A stretch of DNA of 64,000 nucleotides from Macrostomum hystrix (GCA_950097015.1 CATNEN010000038.1:12952001-13016000), one strand, 5' to 3'. Shown: positions 16,498 to 26,752, counted from the stretch's first letter. Translations and numbers: made by a program. The notes: generated by a model not told the origin, from the letters alone.

Positions 16498-17784
16498 ATG
16501 AACGACCCACTGACACCAGTTTTCTACAAAATTAACAAGCCTATTTTGAGTGATGATAGCACAATCAAAGCGACTCAAGTAAGAGTTCCCAGTCAGGAAA
16601 ATCAGAATGAAACTAATCTTGGTCCTGGTCAAACACTGACATTCACCTACAATGGATGTTCGTCTCTGGTTAGTGTGCACAGTCTTAAGAGCGGTTTCCA
16701 TATGACATTTCAATTCAAGACAAAGGGAGGTGCGGATGCAGCTCATGCTAACGTTGAAAAGCATGATGCAGATGTGGCTCTGATCAGTAACTTTTGGGCG
16801 TACATGTTCAAGGAGTTTAGTGTATCGAATGGGAGCACAGAGTTGGAGCGAATCGCCAACTTTGGAATTGTCTATGACGCTCATTGTTTGATCGAGAATC
16901 CAGATTTTATTCAGTTGGGGAGTGGTGCGGGTTTCATTGCAGATGAAAAAGAAGGAGATATCAATGACAGTGGCTATAAAAAGAGGAAGAAGAGATACAA
17001 CTATGCGTTGCAAGGTGCTGATGATGCTGCTAAGAACCCGCTGTATCGGACTGTTGATGTATTCGTACCACTGAGATTCATGAGTGGATTCTGTAATACA
17101 TTTAATCGACTGACTAGTAACTTCAGCTACACCTTTAAGATGACTAGAGATGATCGCAGTAGAGTGTTGTGGACTGGGGCGGACCACACTAGGATGGAAG
17201 TGAAGCTAACCGGAATCGAGCTGTATTTGGAAGTCATTGAGCCAAAGACCGCACTAAAAGCAGATTATCTCAAGGCAATAGAGAAGGACATTGATGTCGC
17301 CTACACGGCCTACATGTGTCGAGATGAGCGAAACGAAACCAGAACAAACATCTGCATTAAAGAGGGATCATGCAGCAATCCTAGGTATATTATTATTAAC
17401 ATGAGAAACCCAAATAACATTATACGCTACATGCATGGAGATGTGCGGTCCATTCAGCATGAAATCAGTGATAATCTTTACCCCGCACTGCCACAAAATG
17501 GAAATTTCAGTCAGAACAAGATTAGCAAATTTTACAGCGAGTTGGTCGACTTGGCTGTGAAAGAGAACAATGGAATTGCTATCACTGCTCTTCAATATGG
17601 AACTCTTTATCCGATGTTTGGCGCTGATGTGTCTGCCAGACAAATGCCTACTGACAACAGCCCTGTGAATATCGTGACTAACATTGAGAGGACTGCCGCA
17701 ACTGCTGTTGACCTGTACATTATCTATGCGTTCGAGAGGAAGGTGAAGCTTAACATGATCAACAATTCATCCAGTAAAGTTTAA
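16498..17784 (+). CDS. Major capsid protein (double jelly-roll type)
   Basis: 428-aa protein in the position, orientation and size range of Polinton major capsid proteins, immediately upstream of the penton-like gene. The beta-rich sequence has two halves of similar character. The first runs through TLTFTYNG, FHMTFQFKTKGG and VFVPLRFMSGF, and the second through KLTGIELYLEVIE, PRYIIINMRN and AVDLYIIYAFERK. This fits a double jelly-roll protein forming pseudo-hexameric capsomers. No membrane segment or signal peptide is seen. The assignment rests on synteny and general sequence character. A structure prediction would confirm it. Confidence 0.88.
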   Translation: MNDPLTPVFYKINKPILSDDSTIKATQVRVPSQENQNETNLGPGQTLTFTYNGCSSLVSVHSLKSGFHMTFQFKTKGGADAAHANVEKHDADVALISNFWAYMFKEFSVSNGSTELERIANFGIVYDAHCLIENPDFIQLGSGAGFIADEKEGDINDSGYKKRKKRYNYALQGADDAAKNPLYRTVDVFVPLRFMSGFCNTFNRLTSNFSYTFKMTRDDRSRVLWTGADHTRMEVKLTGIELYLEVIEPKTALKADYLKAIEKDIDVAYTAYMCRDERNETRTNICIKEGSCSNPRYIIINMRNPNNIIRYMHGDVRSIQHEISDNLYPALPQNGNFSQNKISKFYSELVDLAVKENNGIAITALQYGTLYPMFGADVSARQMPTDNSPVNIVTNIERTAATAVDLYIIYAFERKVKLNMINNSSSKV

Positions 17785-17809
17785 ATATTTTTTTTCGGGG
17801 CTAAAAAAA

Positions 17810-18637
17810 ATGGAAGCGATTGCTGAAAGAATAAATAATATTATTTCTCACTCTAAGGAGAGCATTCCTATTACAATAGCTGGGCGAATTAATGACTCAA
17901 ACGGGATATTTGTTGAAAAATTAGAGCAGGCGATTCATCTGGATCCAGGTGCTAATTACCATGTATATCTTAACGACTTCACTGGTTGGTCAAACGTTCC
18001 CAATGTGACAGCAGCAAATAATAAGTTTCATTACAAATGGAGAGGTGTAGCAGCAGAAGCTGTGGTATTCCCTGTGAGCACGCAAAGTGTGGATACCTAC
18101 AATTACTTTCTAGAAAATATTTTTACTAAAAGAGGTCATTTTGAAACACCCAATGAGAGCAAGCCAGAGACTAAACTGTTCCCTGTCAAACTATCCTATG
18201 ATCTCACTGTAATGAGAGTGGTCATGCAAGTTCACAAAGATGCTGAGGTTGAATTTAAAGATGACACATGGTATAGGGAATTGGGATTCGAGAAGAAAGT
18301 TTATAAGGCACAGACTGCATCACCGAGGACCCTGCTAAGCGGTCTGTTCTTAGCACCCAATATCGCAGATATTGTAAAGGGTTTGAATATTCTAATCAGA
18401 AGTAATCTCAGTCTTGATTGGGTATTTAAGGGGAAGCGAACGAATATTTTGTACAACATCTCAAACTCTGTTCCTGGAGGACAGATGCTGGTAGAGAAAC
18501 CAAATCCAGTGAAAAGAGTTGTGCTAAGTAATAAGGAGATTCACGAGATTGTGCTGCAGTTTGAGACGGAAGATGGTGTTGGCGTTGATTTCAACGGTGA
18601 AGAGTTTGTATTGACGTTGATCATTGAGAGAATGTAA
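17810..18637 (+). CDS. Penton-like minor capsid protein
   Basis: 275-aa beta-rich protein directly after the major capsid gene (25-bp spacer, ATG after an 8-A run), the usual place of the single-jelly-roll penton protein in Polintons. Segments such as NYHVYLNDFTGW, KLFPVKLSYDLTVMRVVMQV and EEFVLTLIIERM look like jelly-roll strands. The stop codon lies 2 nt before the right TIR. The 3' end overlaps the convergent TIR ORF by 17 nt. Assigned by synteny and character. Confidence 0.85.
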   Translation: MEAIAERINNIISHSKESIPITIAGRINDSNGIFVEKLEQAIHLDPGANYHVYLNDFTGWSNVPNVTAANNKFHYKWRGVAAEAVVFPVSTQSVDTYNYFLENIFTKRGHFETPNESKPETKLFPVKLSYDLTVMRVVMQVHKDAEVEFKDDTWYRELGFEKKVYKAQTASPRTLLSGLFLAPNIADIVKGLNILIRSNLSLDWVFKGKRTNILYNISNSVPGGQMLVEKPNPVKRVVLSNKEIHEIVLQFETEDGVGVDFNGEEFVLTLIIERM

Positions 18638-18869
18638 GCTGCTTAATGATTTCTGCAAAGTTATAGTAGCTGTCGTAGTCCTTTATAATTGCTCCATACT
18701 TATGAAACCAGTGACTTTGGAGAGCTTGATTAATATTAGGGACATTGATATCGACGTTGGGACAATATTTCTTCATGTACTCGCTGCATTCTTGTTTGCA
18801 TTGGTACTTACTCTTGTAATTAGGCTCATGCCTTGTGTAATAAGATCCTTGAGAGACGATTGGGAGCAT
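18621..18869 (-). CDS. TIR-encoded small protein, right copy
   Basis: Second copy of the 78-aa TIR protein. The protein is identical to the left copy through KQL, but the TIR boundary falls in the last codons, so this copy ends with TFSQ (82 aa). It is convergent with and overlaps the penton-like gene by 17 nt. Function unknown. Confidence 0.55.
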   Translation of the reverse strand: MLPIVSQGSYYTRHEPNYKSKYQCKQECSEYMKKYCPNVDINVPNINQALQSHWFHKYGAIIKDYDSYYNFAEIIKQLTFSQ

Positions 18870-19327
18870 TTTTAATGAGAATATAATTTTTTTTCGGAGG
18901 ATGAGCACCCAAGGTTTGGGGTCTTGAGTTTTGGGAATGGGATTTTAGTGCTAATTTGATTGTCTTGGCACGCTTTTTACAGGTTCACTATTTTGTGCAT
19001 GATCTCTTAGGGAGTGGCTGCGATAATTTTTTTTGTCCAAGTTCAGAAACTGGAAAGTATTTTTTTTGGCGGGGGAACCTTGTTCCTTCAGGAAAGGTAA
19101 TGGTTTGTGCATTAAGGAGGCTGCGATAATTTTTGTCCTAGATATTCAACTTACAAACTGATGTGGGATATTAAAAGTAGAGAATTTAGAATATGGAGAC
19201 GGAGTTTTTTAGAGAGAGGCGGGGACCCTTTTTTTCCTGATCTCTTCGGGAATAATAAAAGTAATGGTTTGTGGATAATGGAGGCTGCGATTATTTTTGT
19301 CCTAGAAGCCCCCTCTTGCATACTACT
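18640..19327 (-). repeat. Polinton right terminal inverted repeat (~688 bp)
   Basis: Inverse partner of 4007-4694, ending GCATACTACT next to the target duplication TGACGC at 19328-19333. The three internal GACAAAAAT...ATCGCAGCC repeats are present in mirror order. Confidence 0.93.
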
Positions 19328-19471
19328 TGACGCTTACGTGATAAAATGCATTACGAGCGTATCGATTCTTCGATAAAATACTCTCCTATTTTCATAAAAT
19401 TTGCTTCCTTTGCAACGGAAGCGGTTCATTATCATCCATCATCATGCCGCTATTCGACCGCCGTCCTGCAG

Positions 19472-19695
19472 GGGTGATCGGTCGCTGGTGGCAGATGTAC
19501 CTCAACATTCCTTGGATGAATCGGGTCGCCTTTTTCGCCTACGGGATCTTGACCGGCACAAAGGACAGCTTTGAGACAGTTCGCCGCCTGCGAATGAGCC
19601 TCATGCGCTACATGAACCTTGGCTGGATCCTCATCATGCACACCATCTCCGAGCAGATTGTGCACCGTTTCGCGCCCGCGAATGGGCAGACTCGG
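19472..19695 (+). CDS. Bestrophin exon 2
   Basis: Acceptor CCTGCAG at 19471; in-frame continuation from exon 1 (phase 1) reads VAGVIGRWWQMYLNIPW, matching the family's RWW and LPWPD stretch, then LMRYMNLGWILIMHTIS and HRFAP (family KRFP). It ends in phase 0 at a GTGAGA donor. The RRTLMRY-like arginine motif is kept as RRLRMSLMRY. Confidence 0.92.
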
Positions 19696-19908
19696 GTGAG
19701 ATGCTTTGCCAGGGACTCACCGTATTCCATTGTTCCCTTAACGTGGCAGCAGCTTAAAATTTAAGCGTAAACTTTCGTGTCAAATCGTAGGGTAGTGCTA
19801 CTTGTGGTAGCTAAGTAGCTAAAGTTCATGGACGTTTCCTTATGGTTGGTTGTAGCTAAATGAACTTGAATGACACTATGTGAACACAATTGGTTATGTT
19901 TTATATAT

Positions 19909-20238
19909 ATATATATGAGGAGGTTGTAGCCTAGTGGTTAGAGCGTCGGACTCACGACTTGAAGGTCGGGGGTTCTTTCCCGACTCCACTGGAACAATTT
20001 GCGTCCTTTAGCAAGACACTTAACTCTGCATTGCTTCAGTTCACCCAGCTGTTAAATGGGTACCAGCATCAGCTGGGATAGTTGAAGGTGGGTGTGGCGT
20101 CCCCCCAGTCCATGGACTGAACAGCTGTACGCAGCCTTCAGATGCGCCGCGCATTAGCTGCGGCTGTGCTGTCGGCTGCACATCTGACCCAATTGGGGCA
20201 GGTGTAATCAATTATTATTATATTATTATATATATGAG
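19909..20238 (+). mobile_element. tRNA-derived SINE with conserved central domain
   Basis: An A box TAGCCTAGTGG (19927-19937) and B box-like GGTTCTTTCCC (19971-19981) form a tRNA-like head. The central part, TTTAGCAAGACACTTAACTC ... CACCCAGCTGTTAAATGGGT, resembles the core shared by widespread metazoan tRNA-SINEs (V/Nin-type). It ends in an ATT-rich tail. It is flanked by ATATATATGAG (19909-19919 and 20228-20238), a likely target duplication, though AT-rich. It lies in bestrophin intron 2. Confidence 0.85.
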
Positions 20239-21147
20239 ACATTAGAGACATATGTTGAATAGAAGCTAAATAGATTATTTGAGAGATGCTGGATAGATGC
20301 TAGATAGATGCTAGACTAGATGCTAGACAATGTTTTGAATAGCGACATGATAGAGGCTGGATAATTATCTGTCATCTAACGCTTAAGCAACGATCCACCT
20401 TCTACGCTCGTAGCTTATTTTTAACCGATGGCTTGCCAGTTGTTGCCGTCTGCGACTGCGCATCGACGAAGCAGGGCGAAAACGAAAGGCGAGTTGAGCA
20501 GGTTTTGAGGTTATTGAGATAGGGATAGACAGAGACACGCGTGACACAAAATGACCCTTAAAAAGAAGCGGCAGTTGCAGGCCACATAAGACTCAGCTGA
20601 AAGCCGCCCGTCCCTATAATTGCATGCCAGGTCGACTCTCTCGAAGGGAGGAGGTGGGTGGTAAATTGGCAAGGACAGAAACACGTGATGCGGCGCTGAG
20701 ACAGGCAGGCAGGCTGGCGCTTCTGATCAGCACTGCATAGACTGACACAGGTGATGCTGGGACAAAGGCTCCGGGGGGGCAAATTATCGAATTCCAGGAC
20801 AGACAATATTCTGGATAAAGAATAGCATAGGAAAAAACTAATTGAACAATTACAGTAACTCCATCGGTATATTGCGATGGTGACTTTACCGTTGCATTGT
20901 GACAGTGCTTTGACAATGATAATTTTGGCAGGGATTCCACAGATGTGCATGTACACATCCCAATCATCCGGTTATAAAAAGTACAAAGTACAAAGCACAA
21001 AAAGCCACTGTCAGGCCACCAGGTGTGATTACGCGTTAACAGGACTGGCACCAAACAAGCCCCCGCTATTCTCTATAGGAACACAGCGGAGTTCGCGGCC
21101 TCCTTGAGACAATCAACAATTGTCCAGGAGTGAGGCTGCACTTTAAG
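20239..21147. other. Rest of bestrophin intron 2
   Basis: No gene or RNA recognised. There are short degenerate repeats around TAGATGCTAGA (20280-20335) and nothing else clear. Confidence 0.5.
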
Positions 21148-21405
21148 AAGCTCGTCACCGAGCCGGAGATCGCCGCATTTGTGCGCGCCGAGTCGAACTA
21201 CGAAGCCAGGTACGGCCGTCGATACGTGCCCGACTACTGGCTGCCGCTCCAATGGGCGGCTCTGCTGTGCAAGAAGGCCATGGTGCACGGCTTCTGCGAC
21301 CCCCGCTCCATGGTCATGCTAATGGAGGAGATCGAGGAGGTGCGGGGCATGATGCAGATGCTCATTATCTACAATGATGTCATGATACCACTGGTCTATA
21401 CGCAG
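21148..21405 (+). CDS. Bestrophin exon 3
   Basis: The acceptor TTTAAG before 21148 gives phase 0 from exon 2 and a length that matches the family (KLVTEPEIAAF aligns with the GFMTPAEHKQLE region). It continues YVPDYWLPLQWA (family YWVPCVWF) and ends PLVYTQ at a GTCAGA donor, as in other bestrophins. A more upstream acceptor at 21127 has a better pyrimidine tract but the wrong phase. Confidence 0.85.
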
Positions 21406-21750
21406 GTCAGACTCTATGAGCGTAGTATGCTTTTGCCATTTATAGTCACATACGCTCGTAGAATCGGCGTTGCCGATTAGAAGACGTCGGTTCTATTGAT
21501 TGTTTTAATGATGTAAAACCAGCTTCTCTGATTGGCTTAAAGATTCAAGGTTTTTCTGCAAATTTGTTTAATTATCTTAAGGCAGTTTCTTTAAAGGCAG
21601 TTGGTCGAATGATGGGAAGTGATACGATTTTGTGGTTGGTTGGATTATCTTGCGTCAGATTCACCAGTTCAAAAATATAACATTTTCAGCTTAAATCGTG
21701 GATGCAAGAAAACAATTAGATATTTTTCCTTTTACTTCTCCCTATGGCAG

Positions 21751-21942
21751 GTGGTGATAATAGCGGTGTACAGCTACTTCCTGCTGCAGCTTTTCAGCCA
21801 GCAATTCGTAAATCCCAGGCTGACAGCGGAGCTTCTAAGCCGCATGAGCAACGGCAGTGTCACAATCTCGCCAGTGTCAATCGGAAGCGATAATCGTGGC
21901 GAGGTCATCGACATGTACTTTCCAGTGTTTACCGTGTTCCAG
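21751..21942 (+). CDS. Bestrophin exon 4
   Basis: Begins VVIIAVYSYFLLQLFSQQF, matching the family VVTIAVYSFFALSLVGRQF after PLVYTQ. It ends DMYFPVFTVFQ at CAG before GTGCGA. The exon is phase 0 on both sides. Confidence 0.92.
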
Positions 21943-21984
21943 GTGCGACAGCCGACTCTGGGTCGGCTAAGATTTGCGGTGGCA

Positions 21985-23040
21985 GCTCTGAGAGACTGGA
22001 CAGTGAAAGTGTTGAATGGCAGCTCTGAGGGACTGGACAGTGAGAGTGTGGGGTGGCAGCACTGAGGTACTGGACGGTGAGAGTGTAGGGTGGCAGCTCT
22101 GATGGACTGGATGGTGAGAGTGTGGGTGGCAGCTCTGATGGACTGGACAGTGAAAGTGTTGAATGGCAGCTCTGAGGGACTGGACTGTGAAAGTGTTGAA
22201 TGGCAGCTCTGAGGGACTGGACAGTGAGAGTGTGGGGTGGCAGCACTGAGGTACTGGACGGTGAGAGTGTAGGGTGGCAGCTCTGATGGACTGGATGGTG
22301 AGAGTGTGGGTGGCAGCTCTGATGGACTGGATGGTGAGAGTGTGGGGTGGCAGCTCTGATGGACTGGATGGTGAGAGTGTGGGTGGCAGCTCTGATGGAC
22401 TGGATGGTGAGAGTGTGGGTGGCAGCTCTGAGGGACTGGATGGTGAGAGTGTGGGTGGCAGCTCTGATGGACTGGATGGTGAGAGTGTGGGTGGCAGCTC
22501 TGAGGGACTGGACAGTGAGAGTGTGGGGAGGCAGCATTGAAGGACTGGATGGTCAGAGTGTTGAATGGCAGCTCTGATGGACTGGATGGTGAGAGTGTGG
22601 GTGGCAGCTCTGAGGGACTGGACAGTGAGAGTGTGGGTGGCAGCTCTGATGGACTGGATGGTGAGAGTGTGGGTGGCAGCTCTGAGGGACTGGACAGTGA
22701 GAGTGTGGGTGGCAGCTCTGAGGGACTGGACAGTGAGAGTGTGGGGAGGCAGCATTGAGGGACTGGATGGTCAGAGTGTTGAATGGCAGCTCTGATGGAC
22801 TGGATGGTGAGAGTGTGGGTGGCAGCTCTGAGGGACTGGACAGTGAGAGTGTGGGTGGCAGCTCTGATGGACTGGATGGTGAGAGTGTGGGTGGCAGCTC
22901 TGAGGGACTGGATGGTGAGAGTGTGGGTGGCAGCTCTGAGGGACTGGACAGTGAGAGTGTGGGGAGGCAGCATTGAGGGACTGGATGGTCAGAGTGTTGA
23001 ATGGCAGCTCTGAGGGACTGGACAGTAAGGTTGTAGGGTG
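21985..23040. repeat. 36-37-bp minisatellite in bestrophin intron 4
   Basis: About 28 units of a GTGGCAGCTCTGAGGGACTG-type repeat alternating 'ggacagtgagagt' and 'ggatggtgagagt' variants. A 218-bp higher-order unit recurs (for example around 22537 and 22755). It starts ~43 bp after the exon 4 donor and fills almost the whole intron. Open frames across it are by-products. Confidence 0.93.
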
Positions 23041-23099
23041 GCAGCTGTAAGATACTGCAGGAGGAACAACTTTGAAATGATCTCTACCCAACTCCCCAG

Positions 23100-23207
23100 T
23101 TTCTGTTCCTCATGGGCTGGCTGAAGGTGGCTATGTGCGTCATGAATCCCTTTGGCGACGACGATGAAGACTTTCACACCTCAGAGATTCTGGACTACAA
23201 CTTAGAG
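23100..23207 (+). CDS. Bestrophin exon 5 (Ca-clasp)
   Basis: Reads [19 protein letters not shown] then DDDEDF, the acidic calcium-clasp of bestrophins (family NPFGEDDDDF). Acceptor CCCCAG before 23100, donor GTGAGT after 23207, phase 0 both sides. Confidence 0.95.
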
Positions 23208-23635
23208 GTGAGTTATTCTCGTTGGTCCCTGACCTGTTCCATTACCGCGTCTCCCTAAACCCCTAAGCCTCTAAACATATGTTTAATGACTTCTCTATGC
23301 CTCGTTTATATGAGCTGTCGCAATTGGAAATAGAAGTCGAGACAGAAGCGTTGATAAGCCATTCGACCCTGTCAGGATCTGTCGGACTTATTTCTTTCGC
23401 TTTCTTTACAGTGTTTCAAAATGACTGCTTTGCTCTACTTTTAGATTACGCAGTATACTCACATATTCACATTTGCCCAGAGCTCTGTTCTATTTTATAT
23501 TGAAAACCACTTTTTATACCCATGAAAAGCTTGAATAGAGAACCAAAAGTACACCTAATACAGTTTCGTTAGCTTCTGGTCGCCACACCGAGCCAAGTTT
23601 CTACCCCAGCTTATGCTGACCCGTTTACAGCTAAG

Positions 23636-24770
23636 GGAAGGACATTGGTTGCCTGCCGGGAAGATGGCTCTCTGCAGTAGTTGTTGGACATTGGTTTGCT
23701 ACTGAAGATGGACATTGGTTTGCTGCTAAAGAGTTGCATTGGTTTGCTGCTGAAGATGGACATTGGTTCGCTGCTAAAGAGTTGCATTGGTTCTCTGCTA
23801 AAGATGGACATTGGTTTGCTGCTAAAGAGTTGCATTGGTTTGCTGCTGAAGATGGACATTGGTTCGCTGCTAAAGAGTTGCATTGGTTCTCTGCTGAAGA
23901 TGGACATTGGTTGCCTGCCGGGGAGATGGCTCTCTGCAGCAGATGGACATTGGTTTGCTGCTGAAGATGGACATTGGTTTGCTGCTGAAGATGGACATTG
24001 GTTTGCTGCTGAAGATGGACATTGGTTTGCTGCTGAAGATGGACATTGGTTTGCTGCTGAAGATGGACATTGGTTTGCTGCTGAAGATGGACATTGGTTT
24101 GCTGCTGAAGATGGACATTGGTTTGCTGCTGAAGATGGACATTGGTTCGCTGCTAAAGAGTTGCATTGGTTCTCTGCTGAAGATGGACATTGGTTGCCTG
24201 CCGGGGAGATGGCTCTCTGCAGCAGATGGACATTGGTTTGCTGCTGAAGATGGACATTGGTTGCCTGCCGGGGAGATGGCTCTCTGCAGCAGATGGACAT
24301 TGGTTTGCTGCTGAAGATGGACATTGGTTTGCTGCTGAAGATGGACATTGGTTTGCTGCTGAAGATGGACATTGGTTCGCTGCTAAAGAGTTGCATTGGT
24401 TCTCTGCTGAAGATGGACATTGGTTGCCTGCCGGGGAGATGGCTCTCTGCAGTAGATGGTTCTCTGCTGAAGATGGACATTGGTTCGCTGCTAAAGAGAT
24501 GCATTGGTTCTCTGCGAAGATGGACATTGGTTCGCTGCTAAAGAGTTGCATTGGTTCTCTGCGAAGATGGACATTGGTTCGCTGCTAAAGAGTTGCATTG
24601 GTTCTCTGCGAAGATGGACATTGGTTGCCTGTCGGGATGATGGCTCTCTGCAGTAGATGGTTCGCTGCTGAAGATGGACATTGGTTCGCTGCTAAAGAGT
24701 TGCATTGGTTCTCTGCTGAAGATGGACATTGGTTCGCTGCTATAGGGTTGCATTGGTCCTCTGCTACAAA
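23636..24770. repeat. 24-bp minisatellite in bestrophin intron 5
   Basis: About 45 units of GATGGACATTGGTTTGCTGC plus TGAA, with variant units (AAAGAGTTGCATTGG...) and a recurring insert TTGCCTGCCGGGGAGATGGC. The units are near-identical in the middle (23940-24140), more mixed at the edges. The open frames through it follow from the 24-bp (8-codon) period. Confidence 0.93.
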
Positions 24771-25035
24771 GTAAAAAAATTTCGTCTTCTAAGGGGTTTA
24801 TGGTAAATACCTGCCTATCGCATGCCTGCCCTGACGGGTTTATGTTTGTGCCAACAGGAGAGGGCAAATGGCTAGTTAAATGTCTAAATTGCTTATGGAC
24901 ACAATCTCTGACATTTAAATTTCGAACAACAGAATTCTCGGATGCAGTACACTTAGGCGGCAAGGGAGCTACCCCCCTTTGTAAAGCCGGTAAACACTCG
25001 CTCGCCTCATCCCAGCTTAAAATCCCCATCCGTAG

Positions 25036-25479
25036 ATCTCATCCCGCTGCGCCGAGGGCCTCCGCTGCGCCTTCCCCGACGGCCTGGGCGAGCCGTCGAT
25101 GGAGTGGATCCGTAAGTCACCTGGCCACGAGTTGGATAACCTGGCCCAGTACCTGCAGGCTGTTGAAGACGAAGTCAACGCCGCGGCAGCCTTCACTGCA
25201 GCTGAGGAAGCCGCAGCCGCTGCCGCAGCTGCCGCCGATGCCGCTGCCGCTGCTACCACGGCAGATGGAACCGCGGACGGCTGGCGTGTATCGAACAGAG
25301 GCGCCTCAAAGAAGGCCGCACGGCGAGCTCCGGCGAGGGAGCAGCAGCGACAAGGGAGCCGCTGGTTCTGGTCCCGGCCAGCCACGGCTGATGATGTGAC
25401 GAGCGGCGGTGGCAGCTTCATCAGGCGCGACAGCAGCCCGATCGCACCACTGGCCAGGCAGAGTCTCAACAATATTTGA
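25036..25479 (+). CDS. Bestrophin exon 6 (terminal)
   Basis: Acceptor CCGTAG before 25036, phase 0. The join DYNLE-ISS...GEPSMEW lines up with the family segment NLQVS...EPDMYW, which supports this as the last exon. After that comes a helical stretch, an Ala-rich tract (~AAEEAAAAAAAAADAAAAA), and a basic, Ser-rich tail ending at TGA 25477-25479. An AATAAA signal is at 25758-25763. The C-terminal tail is not conserved, so the exon's last part is less certain. Confidence 0.75.
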   Translation: MSSRCAEGLRCAFPDGLGEPSMEWIRKSPGHELDNLAQYLQAVEDEVNAAAAFTAAEEAAAAAAAAADAAAAATTADGTADGWRVSNRGASKKAARRAPAREQQRQGSRWFWSRPATADDVTSGGGSFIRRDSSPIAPLARQSLNNI

Positions 25480-25783
25480 CGACTGTCAGCCGTCAAGGGA
25501 GCTAACCCCGCCTTTGAAAAGCCGGCAAACACTCGCTCGCCTCATCTCGCCTCGTCTGCCTGCGTGGATGTTCTACCAGAATTTCGGGAACTAAAGCAAT
25601 GTTTTAAAAGAGAATTGAAACGCAAGACATGGAGGTGCACAGCTGTTAGATATGCCCATGGGAGGCCCAAGCATGAATTTGTCATTCCGCTAATAGTTTT
25701 TTGCTTGCAATGCGTCTAAACGTTTCTGTACATGTATCGACTGCACGAGACCACATAAATAAATGCGCTTATTTAATTCACTT

Positions 25784-26752
25784 GCACAAACTCCTCAATC
25801 TGCCGGCTTAAACATCAGATTGCAGTAGGATCAATGCCCAGTGAGAGTGTATACACAGAGAATTGCACACACTCCTCAATCTGCCGGCTTAAACATCAGA
25901 TTGCAGTAGGATCAATGCCCAGTGAGAGTGTATACACAGAGAATTGCACACACTCCTCAATCTGCCGGCTTAAACATCAGATTGCAGTAGGATCAATGCC
26001 CAGTGAAAGTGTATACACAGAGAATTGCACACACTCCTCAATCTGCCGGCTTAAACATCAGATTGCAGTAGGATCAATGCCCAGTGAAAGTGTATACACA
26101 GAGAATTGCACACACTCCTCAATCTGCCGGCTTAAACATCAGATTGCAGTAGGATCAATGCCCAGTGAAAGTGTATACACAGAGAATTGCACACACTCCT
26201 CAATCTGCCGGCTTAAACATCAGATTGCAGTAGGATCAATGCCCAGTGAAAGTGTATACACAGAGAATTGCACACACTCCTCAATCTGCCGGCTTAAACA
26301 TCAGATTGCAGTAGGATCAATGCCCAGTGAAAGTGTATACACAGAGAATTGCACACACTCCTCAATCTGCCGGCTTAAACATCAGATTGCAGTAGGATCA
26401 AAGCCCAGTGAAAGTGTATACACAGAGAATTGCACACACTCCTCAATCTGCCGGCTTAAACATCAGATTGCAGTAGGATCAATGCCCAGTGAAAGTGTAT
26501 ACACAGAGAATTGCACACACTCCTCAATCTGCCGGCTTAAACATCAGATTGCAGTAGGATCAATGCCCAGTGAAAGTGTATACACAGAGAATTGCACACA
26601 CTCCTCAATCTGCCGGCTTAAACATCAGATTGCAGTAGGATCAAAGCCCAGTGAGAGTGTATACACAGAGAATTGCACACACTCCTCAATCTGCCGGCTT
26701 AAACATCAGATTGCAGTAGGATCAAAGCCCAGTGAGAGTGTATACACAGAGA
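25784..26752. repeat. 81-bp satellite array (~12 copies)
   Basis: About 12 nearly identical 81-bp units (containing AGTGTATACACAGAGAATTG and CTCAATCTGCCGGCTTAAAC). Edge copies share GTGAGAGTG while the interior copies have GTGAAAGTG, and ATGCCC/AAGCCC variants also alternate, showing homogenisation from inside. Because 81 is a multiple of 3, one frame stays open for 352 codons (25834-26892). It lies just after the bestrophin poly(A) signal. Confidence 0.95.

Larger units (their letters stand above)
4007..19327. mobile_element. Complete Polinton/Maverick element (15,321 bp)
   Basis: A self-synthesising DNA transposon. It begins AGTAGTATGCAAGAGG and ends with the reverse complement, and is flanked by a perfect 6-bp duplication TGACGC (4001-4006 and 19328-19333), the length typical of Polintons. 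TIRs are about 688 bp. Inside are intact genes for a retroviral-type integrase, protein-primed family B DNA polymerase, adenain-like protease, packaging ATPase, major and minor capsid proteins, a PLA2-domain protein and several conserved unknowns. Internal sequence is visibly more AT-rich than the host exons. No internal gene shows a stop or frameshift. The element sits in intron 1 of the host bestrophin gene and divides no host coding sequence. Confidence 0.96.

Noticed and set aside
4007-19327. Integrated adenovirus or other conventional animal virus
   Set aside because: Integrase, 6-bp target duplication and long TIRs identify a Polinton/Maverick; adenovirus-like genes are normal in that group.
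19920-19995. Possible tRNA gene
   Set aside because: The head has A- and B-box-like motifs but does not fold as a full cloverleaf by eye and continues into a SINE body with target duplications.
21128-21147. Upstream acceptor for bestrophin exon 3 at 21127
   Set aside because: It has a better pyrimidine tract but would shift the frame from exon 2; the acceptor at 21147 restores phase and family length.
21774-24551. Many Ser/Pro-, His- or Gly-rich open frames on both strands
   Set aside because: By-products of the 36-37-bp and 24-bp minisatellites in bestrophin introns.
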